Notes: a model not told the origin generated them from the letters alone. A DNA stretch of 64,000 nt from Aquimarina brevivitae (GCF_004216895.1 NZ_SGXE01000002.1:806001-870000), one strand, 5' to 3'. Numbered from the stretch's first letter, positions 1-9,063 are shown. Numbers and translations: made by a program.

Positions 1-370
1 CACATTGTTCTTTTTTGCCAAACCATTTATATCTATTCTTTGCGATAAAATCGTAAATCCAATCTCTTAAAACCTTTGGGAAAATCAAAAAAATCGAGAG
101 CAAGGGATAGAATCCAGACAGCTGTTTTGCTATTTGCAGGGCAGCTGTTGATTTGATATAGTAGGCTTCATTAGGATCGATTAAAATGATAGAGTCGATT
201 TGAGTGGTATCAATACCTCGTTCTGAAGTCAATTGTTGACCTATTTCACTTTGTAAAGAAGCGTATCTAAAAATAGAATTCTTATCTCGCTTAATTATAA
301 AATTTACAGCTCCGTTACACAGGTTACATACCCCATCAAACAAAATGATTTTATGTTTTACTGTTGACAT
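1..370 (-). CDS. DCC-family (DUF393) thiol-disulfide oxidoreductase-like protein, cut by window edge
   Basis: Only the first 123 codons are present; the gene runs off the left edge. After an ATG at position 370 the protein reads D12-G-V-C15-N-L-C18-N-G, the DxxCxxC signature that names the DCC family (DUF393). Near the break it reads RYKWFGKK, also typical of this family. These small proteins are predicted thiol-disulfide oxidoreductases, but their substrates are not established. The gene follows the SDR gene by 25 nt on the same strand, so the two are probably cotranscribed. The family call is firm; the biological role is unknown. Confidence 0.85.
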   Translation of the reverse strand, partial: MSTVKHKIILFDGVCNLCNGAVNFIIKRDKNSIFRYASLQSEIGQQLTSERGIDTTQIDSIILIDPNEAYYIKSTAALQIAKQLSGFYPLLSIFLIFPKVLRDWIYDFIAKNRYKWFGKKEQC

Positions 371-395
371 ATGACTTTAAACTAAAACTTACTAT

Positions 396-1217
396 TTATT
401 TGGGTTTGATGACAACTGATTCAATGACCTCTTCAATGGTTAATTGCAAATTTTTGGGTAACATATTATCTTTTGGTATCACCGCAAGATATCTGTCGTT
501 ATTGGAGTCAAAAACTTGCTTATAAATTGGATCGTCTAATGCTAACATATCACAAATCTCTCTAATCAGGTCATAATGATATGATAAATCTGTACTCCCT
601 AAATGAAATACCCCTTTTTTATTGCGATTAATGATATAATGCACTTGCTGGGTGAGTTTAGCAATATGAGTGGCATTAATTATAACATTTGGAAATACCT
701 CTATCGGGGCGTTTAAGTCGTGGAGCATTTTCAATTCTTCTACTCGTGGAGTTTTTGCCCCAAAAATCATCGGTATTCTTAGAATGGCGTAGCGGCTAGT
801 AGGTAAGCGCATTAAGGCATTTTCAATCTTTATTTTAAAACGGCCATAAACACTTTCACTAAGCGTTTTATCATATTCATAGGATGGATAATTGCTAAAG
901 GAGTCAAAAACATTGGCACTTGACAGGAATAATAGTTTTGATTTATGTTTTGTTATCCAGTTTATGATTCGGTAGTGCGCGTCCAATTGCGAATTAAAAT
1001 TTCCGCGTATAGCAGAAACGATGACCTTTGGCTTTAGATTATCTAATAATATAGTGATATCTTCAAGCTCCATATCATACTGAAAAAATTTTTGATTTTT
1101 TTCGTAAAAATCATTATCCGTATGATAGGTACCATAGGTGTCAAAATAGGAATTGAGCTCCTTATATAAGGCGCTGCCTATAAATCCACTTGCTCCTATG
1201 ATTAAGACTTTACTCAA
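396..1217 (-). CDS. NAD(P)-binding SDR / RmlD-like epimerase family protein
   Basis: A 273-residue extended short-chain dehydrogenase of the NAD-dependent epimerase / RmlD type. The Rossmann glycine motif GASGFIGS is at residues 8-15, SSANVFD at 99-105 supplies the catalytic Ser region, and Tyr124 with Lys128 (YGRFK) form the YxxxK pair. The catalytic residues are intact, so an active oxidoreductase or epimerase on a sugar-nucleotide-like substrate is likely, but the substrate cannot be read from sequence. It is upstream of, and close to, the DCC-family gene. A dTDP-4-dehydrorhamnose reductase is possible but no rml genes lie nearby. Confidence 0.8.
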   Translation of the reverse strand: MSKVLIIGASGFIGSALYKELNSYFDTYGTYHTDNDFYEKNQKFFQYDMELEDITILLDNLKPKVIVSAIRGNFNSQLDAHYRIINWITKHKSKLLFLSSANVFDSFSNYPSYEYDKTLSESVYGRFKIKIENALMRLPTSRYAILRIPMIFGAKTPRVEELKMLHDLNAPIEVFPNVIINATHIAKLTQQVHYIINRNKKGVFHLGSTDLSYHYDLIREICDMLALDDPIYKQVFDSNNDRYLAVIPKDNMLPKNLQLTIEEVIESVVIKPK

Positions 1218-1263
1218 AAATTGTTACTGTTTAATTGCTAAATGTTGCTTTTTATAAGTGTAT

Positions 1264-1307
1264 AAAAAAAAGTTTCAAAATCACCTACTAACGTAATCTT
1301 GAAACTT
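1264..1307 (-). terminator. Intrinsic terminator after gcvT
   Basis: A 9-bp perfect stem (AAGTTTCAA at 1270-1278 with TTGAAACTT at 1299-1307) is followed, reading on the minus strand, by a run of eight T. It sits 26 nt past the gcvT stop codon and separates gcvT from the SDR gene. Confidence 0.75.
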
Positions 1308-1332
1308 CATAAATCTGTTTTTATTATGTGTC

Positions 1333-2415
1333 TTATCCTTTGTAAAATGGTAATTTAACTACGGTTGCTGGTATGGATTTTTTTCGCACCTGAATAAATA
1401 CATTACTTCCAGGAGAAGCGTAACTTTTAGGTACGTATCCCAATCCAATTGCTTTTTGTAACGAAGGCGACATCGTACCAGAAGTTACGACCCCTATCAC
1501 TTTACCTTGTTCATCTACAATATCGTAATCTTTTCTTGGAATACCTCTTTCCTCTATCTCAAATCCTACTAGTTTGCGCGATACACCTTCTTCTTTTTGC
1601 TTTGCTAAAGCTTCTGAGTTTATAAAATCTTTAGTAAACTTGGTAATCCAACCTAATCCAGCTTCTAGTGGACTAGTTTGGTCAGTGATATCATTACCAT
1701 ATAAACAGTATCCCATTTCTAAACGTAATGTATCTCTTGCAGCAAGACCAATAGGCTTAATTCCATAAGAAGCACCAGCTTCTAATACTTTATCCCAAAT
1801 TTGCTTTACTTCTGTGTTTCTGCAATAGATTTCAAACCCACCACTACCAGTGTAACCCGTAGCAGATATAATTACATTAGGGATATCAGCAAAATCACCT
1901 ACCACAAAGTTGTAAAAGGAAATCTCGCTAAGTTTTACCGAAGTTAATGACTGCATGGCTTCAGCTGCTTTTGGACCTTGAATAGCAAGTAAAGAATACT
2001 CGTCGGATAAATCTCTCATTTCTGCACCCATACTGTTATGAATAGTTATCCACTCCCAGTCTTTTTTAATATTAGATGCATTTACTACCAAAAGATATTT
2101 TTCGTCAGCTAATTTATAGATAATCAGATCATCAACAATTCCATTTTCATTGTTGGGTAAACAGCTGTATTGTGCTTTTCCATCCACCAATTTAGAGGCA
2201 TCATTAGAACTTACCTTTTGAATTAATTCAAGCGCCTTAGGCCCTGTTATCAAAAACTCACCCATATGGGATACATCAAAAACACCGACGGCATTGCGAA
2301 CCGTTTCGTGTTCAACGTTTACACCCTCATAAGAAACCGGCATATTATATCCAGCAAAAGGAACCATTTTTGCTCCCAAAGCTATGTGTGTATCGGTAAG
2401 TGCAGTATTCTTCAT
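1333..2415 (-). CDS. gcvT: Glycine cleavage system T protein (aminomethyltransferase)
   Basis: GcvT transfers the methylene group of the aminomethyl-lipoyl H protein to tetrahydrofolate and releases ammonia, within the glycine cleavage complex of the cytoplasm. The 360 residues match the usual bacterial length. Recognisable blocks are [13 protein letters not shown] near residue 17, VFDVSHMGE near 45, the folate-binding [10 protein letters not shown] region near 188, and [12 protein letters not shown] near 254. It stands alone: gcvH and gcvP are not in the window. A terminator follows at 1264-1307. I looked for a glycine riboswitch in its upstream region and saw none. Confidence 0.97.
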   Translation of the reverse strand: MKNTALTDTHIALGAKMVPFAGYNMPVSYEGVNVEHETVRNAVGVFDVSHMGEFLITGPKALELIQKVSSNDASKLVDGKAQYSCLPNNENGIVDDLIIYKLADEKYLLVVNASNIKKDWEWITIHNSMGAEMRDLSDEYSLLAIQGPKAAEAMQSLTSVKLSEISFYNFVVGDFADIPNVIISATGYTGSGGFEIYCRNTEVKQIWDKVLEAGASYGIKPIGLAARDTLRLEMGYCLYGNDITDQTSPLEAGLGWITKFTKDFINSEALAKQKEEGVSRKLVGFEIEERGIPRKDYDIVDEQGKVIGVVTSGTMSPSLQKAIGLGYVPKSYASPGSNVFIQVRKKSIPATVVKLPFYKG

Positions 2416-3060
2416 AATTAATGATAAATGTGGTTTAAAAAATCGAGCTCGAAAGTAACAAACTTTAAAGTGCTATACAATCTTTTCAATAATATTAAGT
2501 ATATCTTAATACAACGAATAGGTTTAGCTGTTCAGGTTCTTACAAGTTATATAAATGTGTTATTCCTTTGTTTGTTAGGTAATTATGCTAAAGCTTTATT
2601 TTTGCAGCTTTACCCTTAACACGGTTCCGATTGTTCTTTGTAAGGATAAAGTAATTATAAATATTTTCTGAGACCTAGATTTGAGTAATAGTTCCCTGAA
2701 TTATTAATTAAAAGTTGAGTACGGTACTAATTGTTAGGAATAGACTGCCTTCTTTTATGAAGTAGGCTAAGTATTTACTTTTTTAAGAATTACTACCCTA
2801 AACTAGGAAATTAATTAGTGTTGGATATTATTTTCACTGCTATATACATAATTTATCAATGGTTTTAATTTATATTTGATAAGAATATAGATTATTAAAT
2901 CAAAATTTTCTAATTTCGCACTAGGTTTTTTATAACGGGGATATAAGAAATCGTCAGGGATAACAAGCTTTCGCACAATTTATACAGATGAATTATAAAA
3001 AGTGGTATGCTTTTTGTTATTTTTAAAACAACTAATCTTTTTCACATTTATAATTATGAA
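2416..3060. other. Intergenic region between divergent gcvT and M28-like gene
   Basis: About 690 bases of AT-rich DNA separate the gcvT start from the M28-like start. I see no convincing gene, hairpin or repeat here. A lone TATATTTG octamer at 2871-2878 fits the Bacteroidota -10 pattern but lacks a good -33 element. A 63-codon frame at 2428-2619 has low-complexity hydrophobic content and is probably chance. Confidence 0.5.
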
Positions 3061-3091
3061 TTGTAATATTTTAGATTGTTTTATAAATTTG
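3061..3091 (+). promoter_or_regulatory. Bacteroidota-type promoter of the M28-like gene
   Basis: TTG at 3061-3063, a 20-nt spacer, then TAAATTTG at 3084-3091, matching the Bacteroidota consensus TTG(N~20)TAnnTTTG. Transcription would begin near 3098, which places the ATG at 3076 inside the promoter and supports the ATG at 3109 as the true start. Confidence 0.6.
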
Positions 3092-3108
3092 AGTTAAAAG
3101 AGAAAAGA

Positions 3109-4014
3109 ATGCAAATATTTAAAAATAACACGTATAAAGCACTTTTACTATTTATTGTTTTAGGTCTTCCGTTTCAAGTTTGTTTTTCTCAGTCAGAAAA
3201 GGATATCAGAGAAGCAGAAATTATTAACATCCAAAGAGAAATTGTAGGAAAGTTAACGGGTCATTTACCTATCAAAGGTAAGAAGACTATTGATAGTCGT
3301 CATTCGGATAGTGAGCGAAAACTAGTTGCTAACTATTTACAAGACGAATTAGAAGAGGCTGGTTTAAAGGCAGAAGAGAATACATATAACGTGCAAGATA
3401 AACGTGGTAATGTGTATAGTGGTACTAATGTGTATGCAGAAATACCTGCAACCAATGGTAGTGATGAATATATTATTATCTCAGCACATTATGATACCGT
3501 AAAAGATAGTCCCGGAGCAGTACACAATGCTACAGGAGTTGCGATAGCATTCTACACAGCTAAAAAACTAGCAGAATTAGAGCAGAGAAATAAAAACTTT
3601 ATTGTGGTATTTTTTGACCAGTGGAAAGAAAACTTAGTAGGAACACGTATGTTTATTAAGTTGATCAAAGAAAAAGGTTGGAATGTTCATTCTATGCATA
3701 GAGCTGACTATATGGGTTGGGATAATGATGAAGATAGAGCTATTGAACTATTATCTTCTAATATAAGTTTGGAATCATCTTATCGTATTGAATCTCCTGT
3801 ACCAATTTATAAAAGAATGGTGGCAATACCTGAAAGTAGATTTTTTGCCAATTTTGGTTATGAAACCGTTACTTTAACTGCCGAATTGAAGAATGCAGAT
3901 AATTCTCCTTTTGTAAGTCAGGAAGATGATAAATATACTACGGTGAATTTTAAATATTTAGCATCCACTACTGAAATTGTATATAACGTAATGATTGCAT
4001 ATGCTACTAATTAA
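3109..4014 (+). CDS. M28-family peptidase homologue with degenerate metal site, secreted
   Basis: A 301-residue exported protein (signal peptide about residues 1-28, ending CFSQ) with the overall M28 zinc aminopeptidase fold: SAHYDT at 125-130, GAVHNATG at 136-143, FFDQWKENLVG at 168-178 and ADYMGWD at 199-205. In active relatives the second and third blocks read GA(N/D)DNATG and FFDQEEKGLIG. Here the bridging Asp is His139, the catalytic and ligand Glu pair is Trp172-Lys173, and the late STDH and HxxTDT histidines are replaced. Only His127, Asp129 and Asp200 remain. It therefore looks like an inactive paralogue with a binding or decoy role. The promoter at 3061-3091 decides the start. It ends before a shared terminator at 4051-4085. 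Confidence 0.85.
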   Translation: MQIFKNNTYKALLLFIVLGLPFQVCFSQSEKDIREAEIINIQREIVGKLTGHLPIKGKKTIDSRHSDSERKLVANYLQDELEEAGLKAEENTYNVQDKRGNVYSGTNVYAEIPATNGSDEYIIISAHYDTVKDSPGAVHNATGVAIAFYTAKKLAELEQRNKNFIVVFFDQWKENLVGTRMFIKLIKEKGWNVHSMHRADYMGWDNDEDRAIELLSSNISLESSYRIESPVPIYKRMVAIPESRFFANFGYETVTLTAELKNADNSPFVSQEDDKYTTVNFKYLASTTEIVYNVMIAYATN

Positions 4015-4050
4015 AAAAAAGCATAACTCTCAACTAATAATAAAACAGTT

Positions 4051-4085
4051 AAAAGGTTCCTCTATGACAGAAGGAACCTTTTTAG
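4051..4085. terminator. Bidirectional terminator between M28-like gene and thrC
   Basis: A 10-bp perfect stem (AAAAGGTTCC at 4051-4060, GGAACCTTTT at 4073-4082) is flanked by A-rich and T-rich tracts, so it can terminate either convergent gene. The thrC stop codon at 4062-4064 lies inside its loop. Confidence 0.8.
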
Positions 4086-5354
4086 TTCTTCATAGTTTTG
4101 AATAGAAATGCTTTTTTTCTTTTTATGGAGTACAGATTGTATTTGCTCTGGTATAGCTAATTCTTGCGAAATTGTTTGCTCTACAATAGCTTTAAACTTT
4201 ACTGGATGAGCGGTTTCAAAAAATACCCCGTATTCATCGGCAGCAATACCATATTTTAAAAGACCTAGATATCCCACTGCGCCGTGTGGATCCGCAATAT
4301 AATTATACGTGGTATATAAGGTTTCTATGGCTTTTTTGGTTTCCTCATCATTAAAACTGAAAGCCGTGAACTTTTCCTTTAATAAGTTTAAGTCATTGTT
4401 AAACAGTGTGTTGATTCTAATAAAATTACTAGGGTCGCCAACATCCATCGCATTAGACAATGTAGCTATTGAAGGTTTAGGCTCGTATACACCATTTGAT
4501 AAATAGCGAACAATAGTATCATTGCTATTGGTGGCTGCTATTAATTGCTTAACAGGCAATCCCAGTTTAAATGCGACTATTCCTGCACAGATATTCCCAA
4601 AATTACCACTAGGAACGGAAAGCACCAGGTCTTTATTTTTAGATTTGAGTTGTTTGTAGGTAAATAAAAAGTAAAACATCTGGGGTAACCATCTGGCAAC
4701 ATTAATTGAATTGGCAGAGGTCAATTGAACTTTCTCCGTGATATCACTATCCATAAAAGCAGTTTTTACCATGCGTTGGCAATCATCAAATACACCATCA
4801 ACTTCAAGTGCAGTAATATTTTTACCTAGGGTAGTTAATTGCCTTTCTTGTATGTCGCTTACTTTGCCTTTGGGATATAAAATAGTTACATCAATTCCTG
4901 GAACTCCTAGAAAGCCTTTAGCAACTGCACCTCCTGTATCTCCAGAGGTTGCAACCAATACATTTACTTTATTTTTATTAGCACGGTTGAAGTATCCTAA
5001 ACACTTCGCCATAAAGCGAGCACCAACATCTTTAAAAGCCATAGTGGGCCCGTGAAATAATTCGAGTGTGGCGATACTACCTTTTTTTACTTCCACCACA
5101 GGGAACTCAAAGTTCAAAACATCCTTAAGAATAGCTCTTAAGTCATTTTCTGGAATCTCATTACCTACAAACTGAGCTATGGCTTGATAGGCAATTTCAA
5201 CTTCATCGTATTGTTCAATATTTTCAAAAAATGATTTGGGCAAAGGATGTATGTCTTCAGGAAAGTACAACCCTTTATCTGGTGCAATTCCTTTTATAAT
5301 AGCTTCAGAAAAAGTTACTTTAGGAGCGTTATGATGTAAGCTATAGTATTTCAT
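4062..5354 (-). CDS. thrC: Threonine synthase
   Basis: Converts O-phosphohomoserine to threonine with pyridoxal phosphate, the last step of threonine synthesis in the cytoplasm. The PLP-binding lysine is in HGPTMAFKDVGAR (Lys108 from this start), followed by VATSGDTGGAV and the PSGNFGNICAG block. From this start the length is 430 residues, normal for the long bacterial ThrC type. An ATG six codons upstream (5372) is possible, but MKYYSLHHNAP matches the usual N-terminus of flavobacterial ThrC. It is the last gene of thrA-thrB-thrC, 52 nt after thrB. Its final codons form part of the terminator at 4051-4085. Confidence 0.97.
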   Translation of the reverse strand: MKYYSLHHNAPKVTFSEAIIKGIAPDKGLYFPEDIHPLPKSFFENIEQYDEVEIAYQAIAQFVGNEIPENDLRAILKDVLNFEFPVVEVKKGSIATLELFHGPTMAFKDVGARFMAKCLGYFNRANKNKVNVLVATSGDTGGAVAKGFLGVPGIDVTILYPKGKVSDIQERQLTTLGKNITALEVDGVFDDCQRMVKTAFMDSDITEKVQLTSANSINVARWLPQMFYFLFTYKQLKSKNKDLVLSVPSGNFGNICAGIVAFKLGLPVKQLIAATNSNDTIVRYLSNGVYEPKPSIATLSNAMDVGDPSNFIRINTLFNNDLNLLKEKFTAFSFNDEETKKAIETLYTTYNYIADPHGAVGYLGLLKYGIAADEYGVFFETAHPVKFKAIVEQTISQELAIPEQIQSVLHKKKKSISIQNYEELKRFLLS

Positions 5355-5406
5355 TTGTTTGTTATATAACATTAAGCATTAACGTGTTATTTTTTTATGT
5401 GAAAAA

Positions 5407-6330
5407 TCACGGAATAACTCGTATTCCTTCGGGATTAATTTTCGAAATATGGATGTCATAATCTAATTTTGTAGTTGCATACACTTCACCCATAAATTGT
5501 CCAACTTTATGGGCTATCTCTCTTCCCTTACTCAATGCAAAAATGGATGGCCCAGACCCAGATATACCGCAGCCCAGAGCTCCTGCTATAACAGCTTCAT
5601 ATTGAACTTCTTTAAATGCAGGGATGAGTATGCTGCGTAGAGGCTCAATAATAACATCCTTTAAGCTTCTACCAATTAACCCGTAATCATTCGTATATAA
5701 ACCAGCAATTAAACCTCCGAGATTACCCCATTGCGTAATGGCTTGTTCTAGGGTTACGTTTTTTTTAAGCACCGACCTAGAATCCGAAGTCTTAATTTCG
5801 ATATGCGGATGAATCACTGTAGCATAAAGATCGGCGGGTGAGGGCAGTCCTATTACTTCTAGAGGATCGTAGCTTCGCACTAAAGTAAAGCCTCCCAAAA
5901 GGGCAGGGGCTACATTATCCGCATGGGCATTACCACTAGCCGCACGTTCTCCTTCCATTGCAAAAGGTATGAGCTCCTTAGCTTTTAAGGGGCTTCCTAG
6001 TATTTGGTTAACCGCCCATACAGCTCCGGCACTGCTAGCGGCACTACTGCCTATTCCACTACCAGCTTTAATTCCTTTTGTGATAGTAATATGGACACCA
6101 ACATTTTTCCCTAAATGCTCTAAAAGCGCCTTAGTTGCTACCCCGGCCACGTTTTTTTCAGGATCTGTGGGAAGGTTAGCACCATTGATGATTTCAATAC
6201 TAATCCGCGGAGTGTCCGTTAACGAAACCTTCATTTCATCTCCAATAGTGTCCAAACAGCAACCTAAGACATCAAATCCACATGATAAATTGGCAATAGT
6301 AGCAGGCGAAAAAATTTTTATTTGCTTCAT
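5407..6330 (-). CDS. thrB: Homoserine kinase
   Basis: A GHMP-superfamily kinase that phosphorylates homoserine to O-phosphohomoserine. The 307 residues carry the ATP-binding KGIKAGSGIGSSAASSAGAV motif around residues 85-104 and the C-terminal GALGCGISGSGPSIFA motif around 251-266, both intact. It begins only 3 nt after the thrA stop codon, so the two are translationally linked. With thrC downstream it completes the pathway from homoserine to threonine. Confidence 0.97.
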   Translation of the reverse strand: MKQIKIFSPATIANLSCGFDVLGCCLDTIGDEMKVSLTDTPRISIEIINGANLPTDPEKNVAGVATKALLEHLGKNVGVHITITKGIKAGSGIGSSAASSAGAVWAVNQILGSPLKAKELIPFAMEGERAASGNAHADNVAPALLGGFTLVRSYDPLEVIGLPSPADLYATVIHPHIEIKTSDSRSVLKKNVTLEQAITQWGNLGGLIAGLYTNDYGLIGRSLKDVIIEPLRSILIPAFKEVQYEAVIAGALGCGISGSGPSIFALSKGREIAHKVGQFMGEVYATTKLDYDIHISKINPEGIRVIP

Positions 6331-6333
6331 GGA

Positions 6334-8778
6334 TTAATTCTTTCCTAGTCTAATAATATCCGCAAAAATTCCTGAGGCAGTAACTTCAGCTCCTGCTCCG
6401 GCTCCTTTTACTTGTAGCGGTTGAATAGGGTATCTTTCTGTAAAGAATAATACAATATTATCACTCCCCTCAAGGTTATAAAAAGGGTGTTCTTTGGGTA
6501 TGAATTGTAAACCGACTTTAGCTTTGCCATTTTCAAATTGTGCCACATACTTTAACTTACTATTTTTGGCATCAGCTTCCTCGAGTAATGTACTGAAATG
6601 ATCTTCGAAGCCTTGTAAAGATTTAAAAAAATCATCTACACTGTCGGTTTCGAGGCATTCCTTTGGTAAAAAGGAGTCATTTTCGATATCATTTAGTTCT
6701 AAAATATACCCACTCTCTCGTGCTAAAATCAATATTTTTCTGGCCACATCAACACCACTCAGATCAATTCGTGGATCAGGTTCTGTATATCCTTCCTGCT
6801 GTGCTTGTTTAACAATATCGTAAAAGCGTTCACCTTTTTTATAATTATTAAAAACAAAGTTGAGACTACCCGATAACACCGCTTGTATTTTATGAACTTT
6901 ATCTCCGGAAGCCACAAGATTATTGAGCGTATCAATAATAGGAAGACCAGCTCCTACATTGGTTTCAAATAAAAATGAGGCGTTGTACTTGCGAGATAAA
7001 TCTTTTAATTCATTATAGTTGGCATAAGCATCTGCACAAGCAATTTTGTTACAAGTAACCACAGCTATACTTTCTTGCAAGTAATTTTTGTACACATTGG
7101 CGATGGCTTCGTTAGCAGTATTATCGACAAAGATAGAATTACGAAGATTCAATTCTTTTGCTTTTTCAAAAAATTGGGATGGATCGGATTGTTGTCCTTG
7201 GGCTAGTAAGACCTGCCATTGTGTTAAATCGATACCACTTTCATTAAAAATCATTGTTTTTGAATTAGAAAGTCCAGTAACTCTAATTTTGAGGCGGAGA
7301 TTATCTTTTAAATATTTTCGTTGTTGCTGCAATTGATCGATTAGTTTACCTCCAACATTACCAACCCCTGTAATAAATAAATTTAATTGTCTGGTTTTTA
7401 CCTCAAAAAAACGTTCGTGTAAGGTGTTTAAGGCTTTCTTGATATCTTTTTTAGCGATAACTACTGAGATGTTTTTCTCAGATGCTCCCTGAGCAATCGC
7501 CCTAATATTTACATTGTTTTTACCAAGAGTACTAAACATTTTACCACTGATACCTTGATGATGGTACATATTATCTCCGACTAGCGCAACGATAACCACA
7601 TCGTTTTCAATCTTTACTGGTTCAATCTTATGTTTATCAATTTCAAATTCAAAAGTAGCATCAAGCACTTTTTTTGCTTTTGCAGCAACCTCAGCTGCTA
7701 TCGCCAGGCATATAGAATGTTCTGAGGAGGCTTGTGTAATTAAAATGACATTAATGCCTTCGAGATATAAAGCCTCAAATAGTCTTTTTGAAAAACCTGG
7801 TATACCAACCATTCCGCTTCCCTCTAATGAAAGAATGGATATATCATCTATATGGCTAATACCCGTCACGGGCTTTAATTGATTATCAACAGATCGGGTT
7901 ATTAAGGTCCCTTTTGCTTCTGGCTCAAAAGTATTTTTGATATGAATTGGAATATTTTTATCTAAAACGGGGTGTATAGTTGGGGGATAAATTACTTTGG
8001 CACCGAAATGTGATAATTCCATAGCCTCATGATATGACATATGATCCACTGGTTTTGCTTGTTTTACAAGCTTAGGGTTAGCTGTGTACATACCGCTTAC
8101 ATCTGTCCATATTTGAAGCTCTTCAGCCTCTAAAGCTGCTGCTATAATAGCTGCGGTATAGTCAGATCCACCTCGACCTAAGGTAGTGGGGTCTCCATTT
8201 TCTGATTTAGCTATAAAACCAGGAAATAAATGTACATCACCAGAAGTAGTAGTATCGTATGCTGAGAAACGTTTATTTGTCTCTATATAATTAATGCCTA
8301 CCTGACTATTATTATTTCTAATGATAAAATCTCGTGAGTCGTTTAATTGGATAGTAACGTCTTTTGCTTTGGCAGCGTGATACAATATGTACGATGATAG
8401 TATTTCTCCAAAACTAGCTAACACCGCAGATGTTTTGGGAGACAATTCATTGAGTAAGAAAATACCTTCGCACAGAGATTCTAATGTATTTATTTCTGCT
8501 TTGATTTTACTGATTACAGGGCTTTGCACTGCAATAGGAATAAGATCTTTGATAGCTGAAATATGGCGATCTTCAATCTCATTTATAATTTCTTTATAGG
8601 ACTCCTGGCCCTTAGCGGCTTTTTCTCCTGCTTTTAAAAGTAAATCGGTAACTCCTCCAAAAGCGGATACCACGACATACACTTTTTGATCTCGTGATTG
8701 TTGATCAATGATATCAATAACTTTTTTGATATTGGCAGCGTTGGCAACAGAAGAACCTCCAAATTTTAGAACGTTCAT
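6334..8778 (-). CDS. thrA: Bifunctional aspartokinase / homoserine dehydrogenase
   Basis: The 814 residues fuse aspartate kinase to homoserine dehydrogenase, the first and third steps from aspartate to threonine. The N-terminus starts KFGGSSVANA, the kinase signature; regulatory ACT domains lie about residues 315-460. The dehydrogenase begins near 465 with LFITGVGNVGG and carries the GSLNFVFN block near 670. ACT domains in this family usually mediate feedback inhibition by threonine. It heads the thrABC operon. The 194 bases before its start hold a Thr/Ile-rich leader frame and possible alternative RNA pairings, so transcription attenuation is likely in addition to enzyme feedback. Confidence 0.97.
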   Translation of the reverse strand: MNVLKFGGSSVANAANIKKVIDIIDQQSRDQKVYVVVSAFGGVTDLLLKAGEKAAKGQESYKEIINEIEDRHISAIKDLIPIAVQSPVISKIKAEINTLESLCEGIFLLNELSPKTSAVLASFGEILSSYILYHAAKAKDVTIQLNDSRDFIIRNNNSQVGINYIETNKRFSAYDTTTSGDVHLFPGFIAKSENGDPTTLGRGGSDYTAAIIAAALEAEELQIWTDVSGMYTANPKLVKQAKPVDHMSYHEAMELSHFGAKVIYPPTIHPVLDKNIPIHIKNTFEPEAKGTLITRSVDNQLKPVTGISHIDDISILSLEGSGMVGIPGFSKRLFEALYLEGINVILITQASSEHSICLAIAAEVAAKAKKVLDATFEFEIDKHKIEPVKIENDVVIVALVGDNMYHHQGISGKMFSTLGKNNVNIRAIAQGASEKNISVVIAKKDIKKALNTLHERFFEVKTRQLNLFITGVGNVGGKLIDQLQQQRKYLKDNLRLKIRVTGLSNSKTMIFNESGIDLTQWQVLLAQGQQSDPSQFFEKAKELNLRNSIFVDNTANEAIANVYKNYLQESIAVVTCNKIACADAYANYNELKDLSRKYNASFLFETNVGAGLPIIDTLNNLVASGDKVHKIQAVLSGSLNFVFNNYKKGERFYDIVKQAQQEGYTEPDPRIDLSGVDVARKILILARESGYILELNDIENDSFLPKECLETDSVDDFFKSLQGFEDHFSTLLEEADAKNSKLKYVAQFENGKAKVGLQFIPKEHPFYNLEGSDNIVLFFTERYPIQPLQVKGAGAGAEVTASGIFADIIRLGKN

Positions 8779-8870
8779 TATTATTTTTTTTAAGTGAATA
8801 GTTGACTAAAGTAATGTTCGGTTACCATTAAGGTAACTTACTACTAGTATACGATGGTATATATAGAAAA
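8779..8870 (-). promoter_or_regulatory. Putative attenuation region between Thr leader and thrA
   Basis: In the 92 nt between the leader stop codon and the thrA start, the minus strand holds a 6-bp hairpin GTTACC-TTAAT-GGTAAC (8821-8837). Its 3' arm region (TAATGGTA, plus coordinates 8823-8830) can instead pair over 8 bp with TACCATTA inside the leader's Thr codons (8885-8892). TAGTAGT (8840-8846) can likewise pair with ACTACTA in the leader (8891-8897). These pairings compete. No U-rich terminator is obvious, so the mechanism could act on translation or use a weak terminator. The pairings are seen; the switching is inferred. Confidence 0.5.
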
Positions 8871-8972
8871 TTAACCCCTAGGGGTAATGGTAGTAGTCAT
8901 AATAATAGTGTCCTGCTTTTTATATAAAGCGGCATGTAGGTGTACAGCTATTATTGATGAAGTAGTTATCAT
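8871..8972 (-). CDS. Thr/Ile-rich leader peptide ahead of thrABC (thrL-like)
   Basis: A 33-codon frame on the minus strand, too short for usual gene callers, lies between the thr promoter (8996-9025) and thrA. Seven of 33 codons are Thr and six are Ile. They are concentrated at the start (MITTSSII) and in the last 12 residues (TIIMTTTITPRG), just before the stop. The same two amino acids control the E. coli thrABC attenuator through thrL. The internal ATG at 8900 would give the nine-residue MTTTITPRG, which is a plausible alternative start. Function as a ribosome-stalling sensor of charged tRNA-Thr and tRNA-Ile is inferred from position and composition. Confidence 0.75.
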   Translation of the reverse strand: MITTSSIIAVHLHAALYKKQDTIIMTTTITPRG

Positions 8973-8995
8973 TTGTCTACCATTTATTAGGTTAT

Positions 8996-9025
8996 CAAAT
9001 GTATAATTTTTTAATTTTAGACAAA
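8996..9025 (-). promoter_or_regulatory. Promoter of the thr leader and thrABC
   Basis: Read on the minus strand: TTTG at 9025-9022, an 18-nt spacer, then TACATTTG at 9003-8996, fitting the Bacteroidota promoter form. Transcription would start near 8990, about 18 nt before the leader ATG at 8972. Confidence 0.6.
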
Positions 9026-9063
9026 ATTAATCAATCAAAAACCTTAAATTTTTATTAGGTTCA

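Noticed and set aside
2416..2560. Glycine riboswitch upstream of gcvT
   Set aside because: I looked for its conserved paired-aptamer features and found none.
2428..2619. 63-codon plus-strand frame after gcvT
   Set aside because: Hydrophobic, AT-driven composition, no promoter, not followed by a terminator.
4738..5055. 105-codon plus-strand frame opposite thrC
   Set aside because: Overlaps the PLP region of thrC on the other strand and has biased Ser/Pro/Thr content typical of an antisense shadow.
5969..6337. 122-codon frame on the plus strand opposite thrB
   Set aside because: It is fully antisense to thrB, which has complete kinase motifs; the antisense product has no recognisable domain or promoter.
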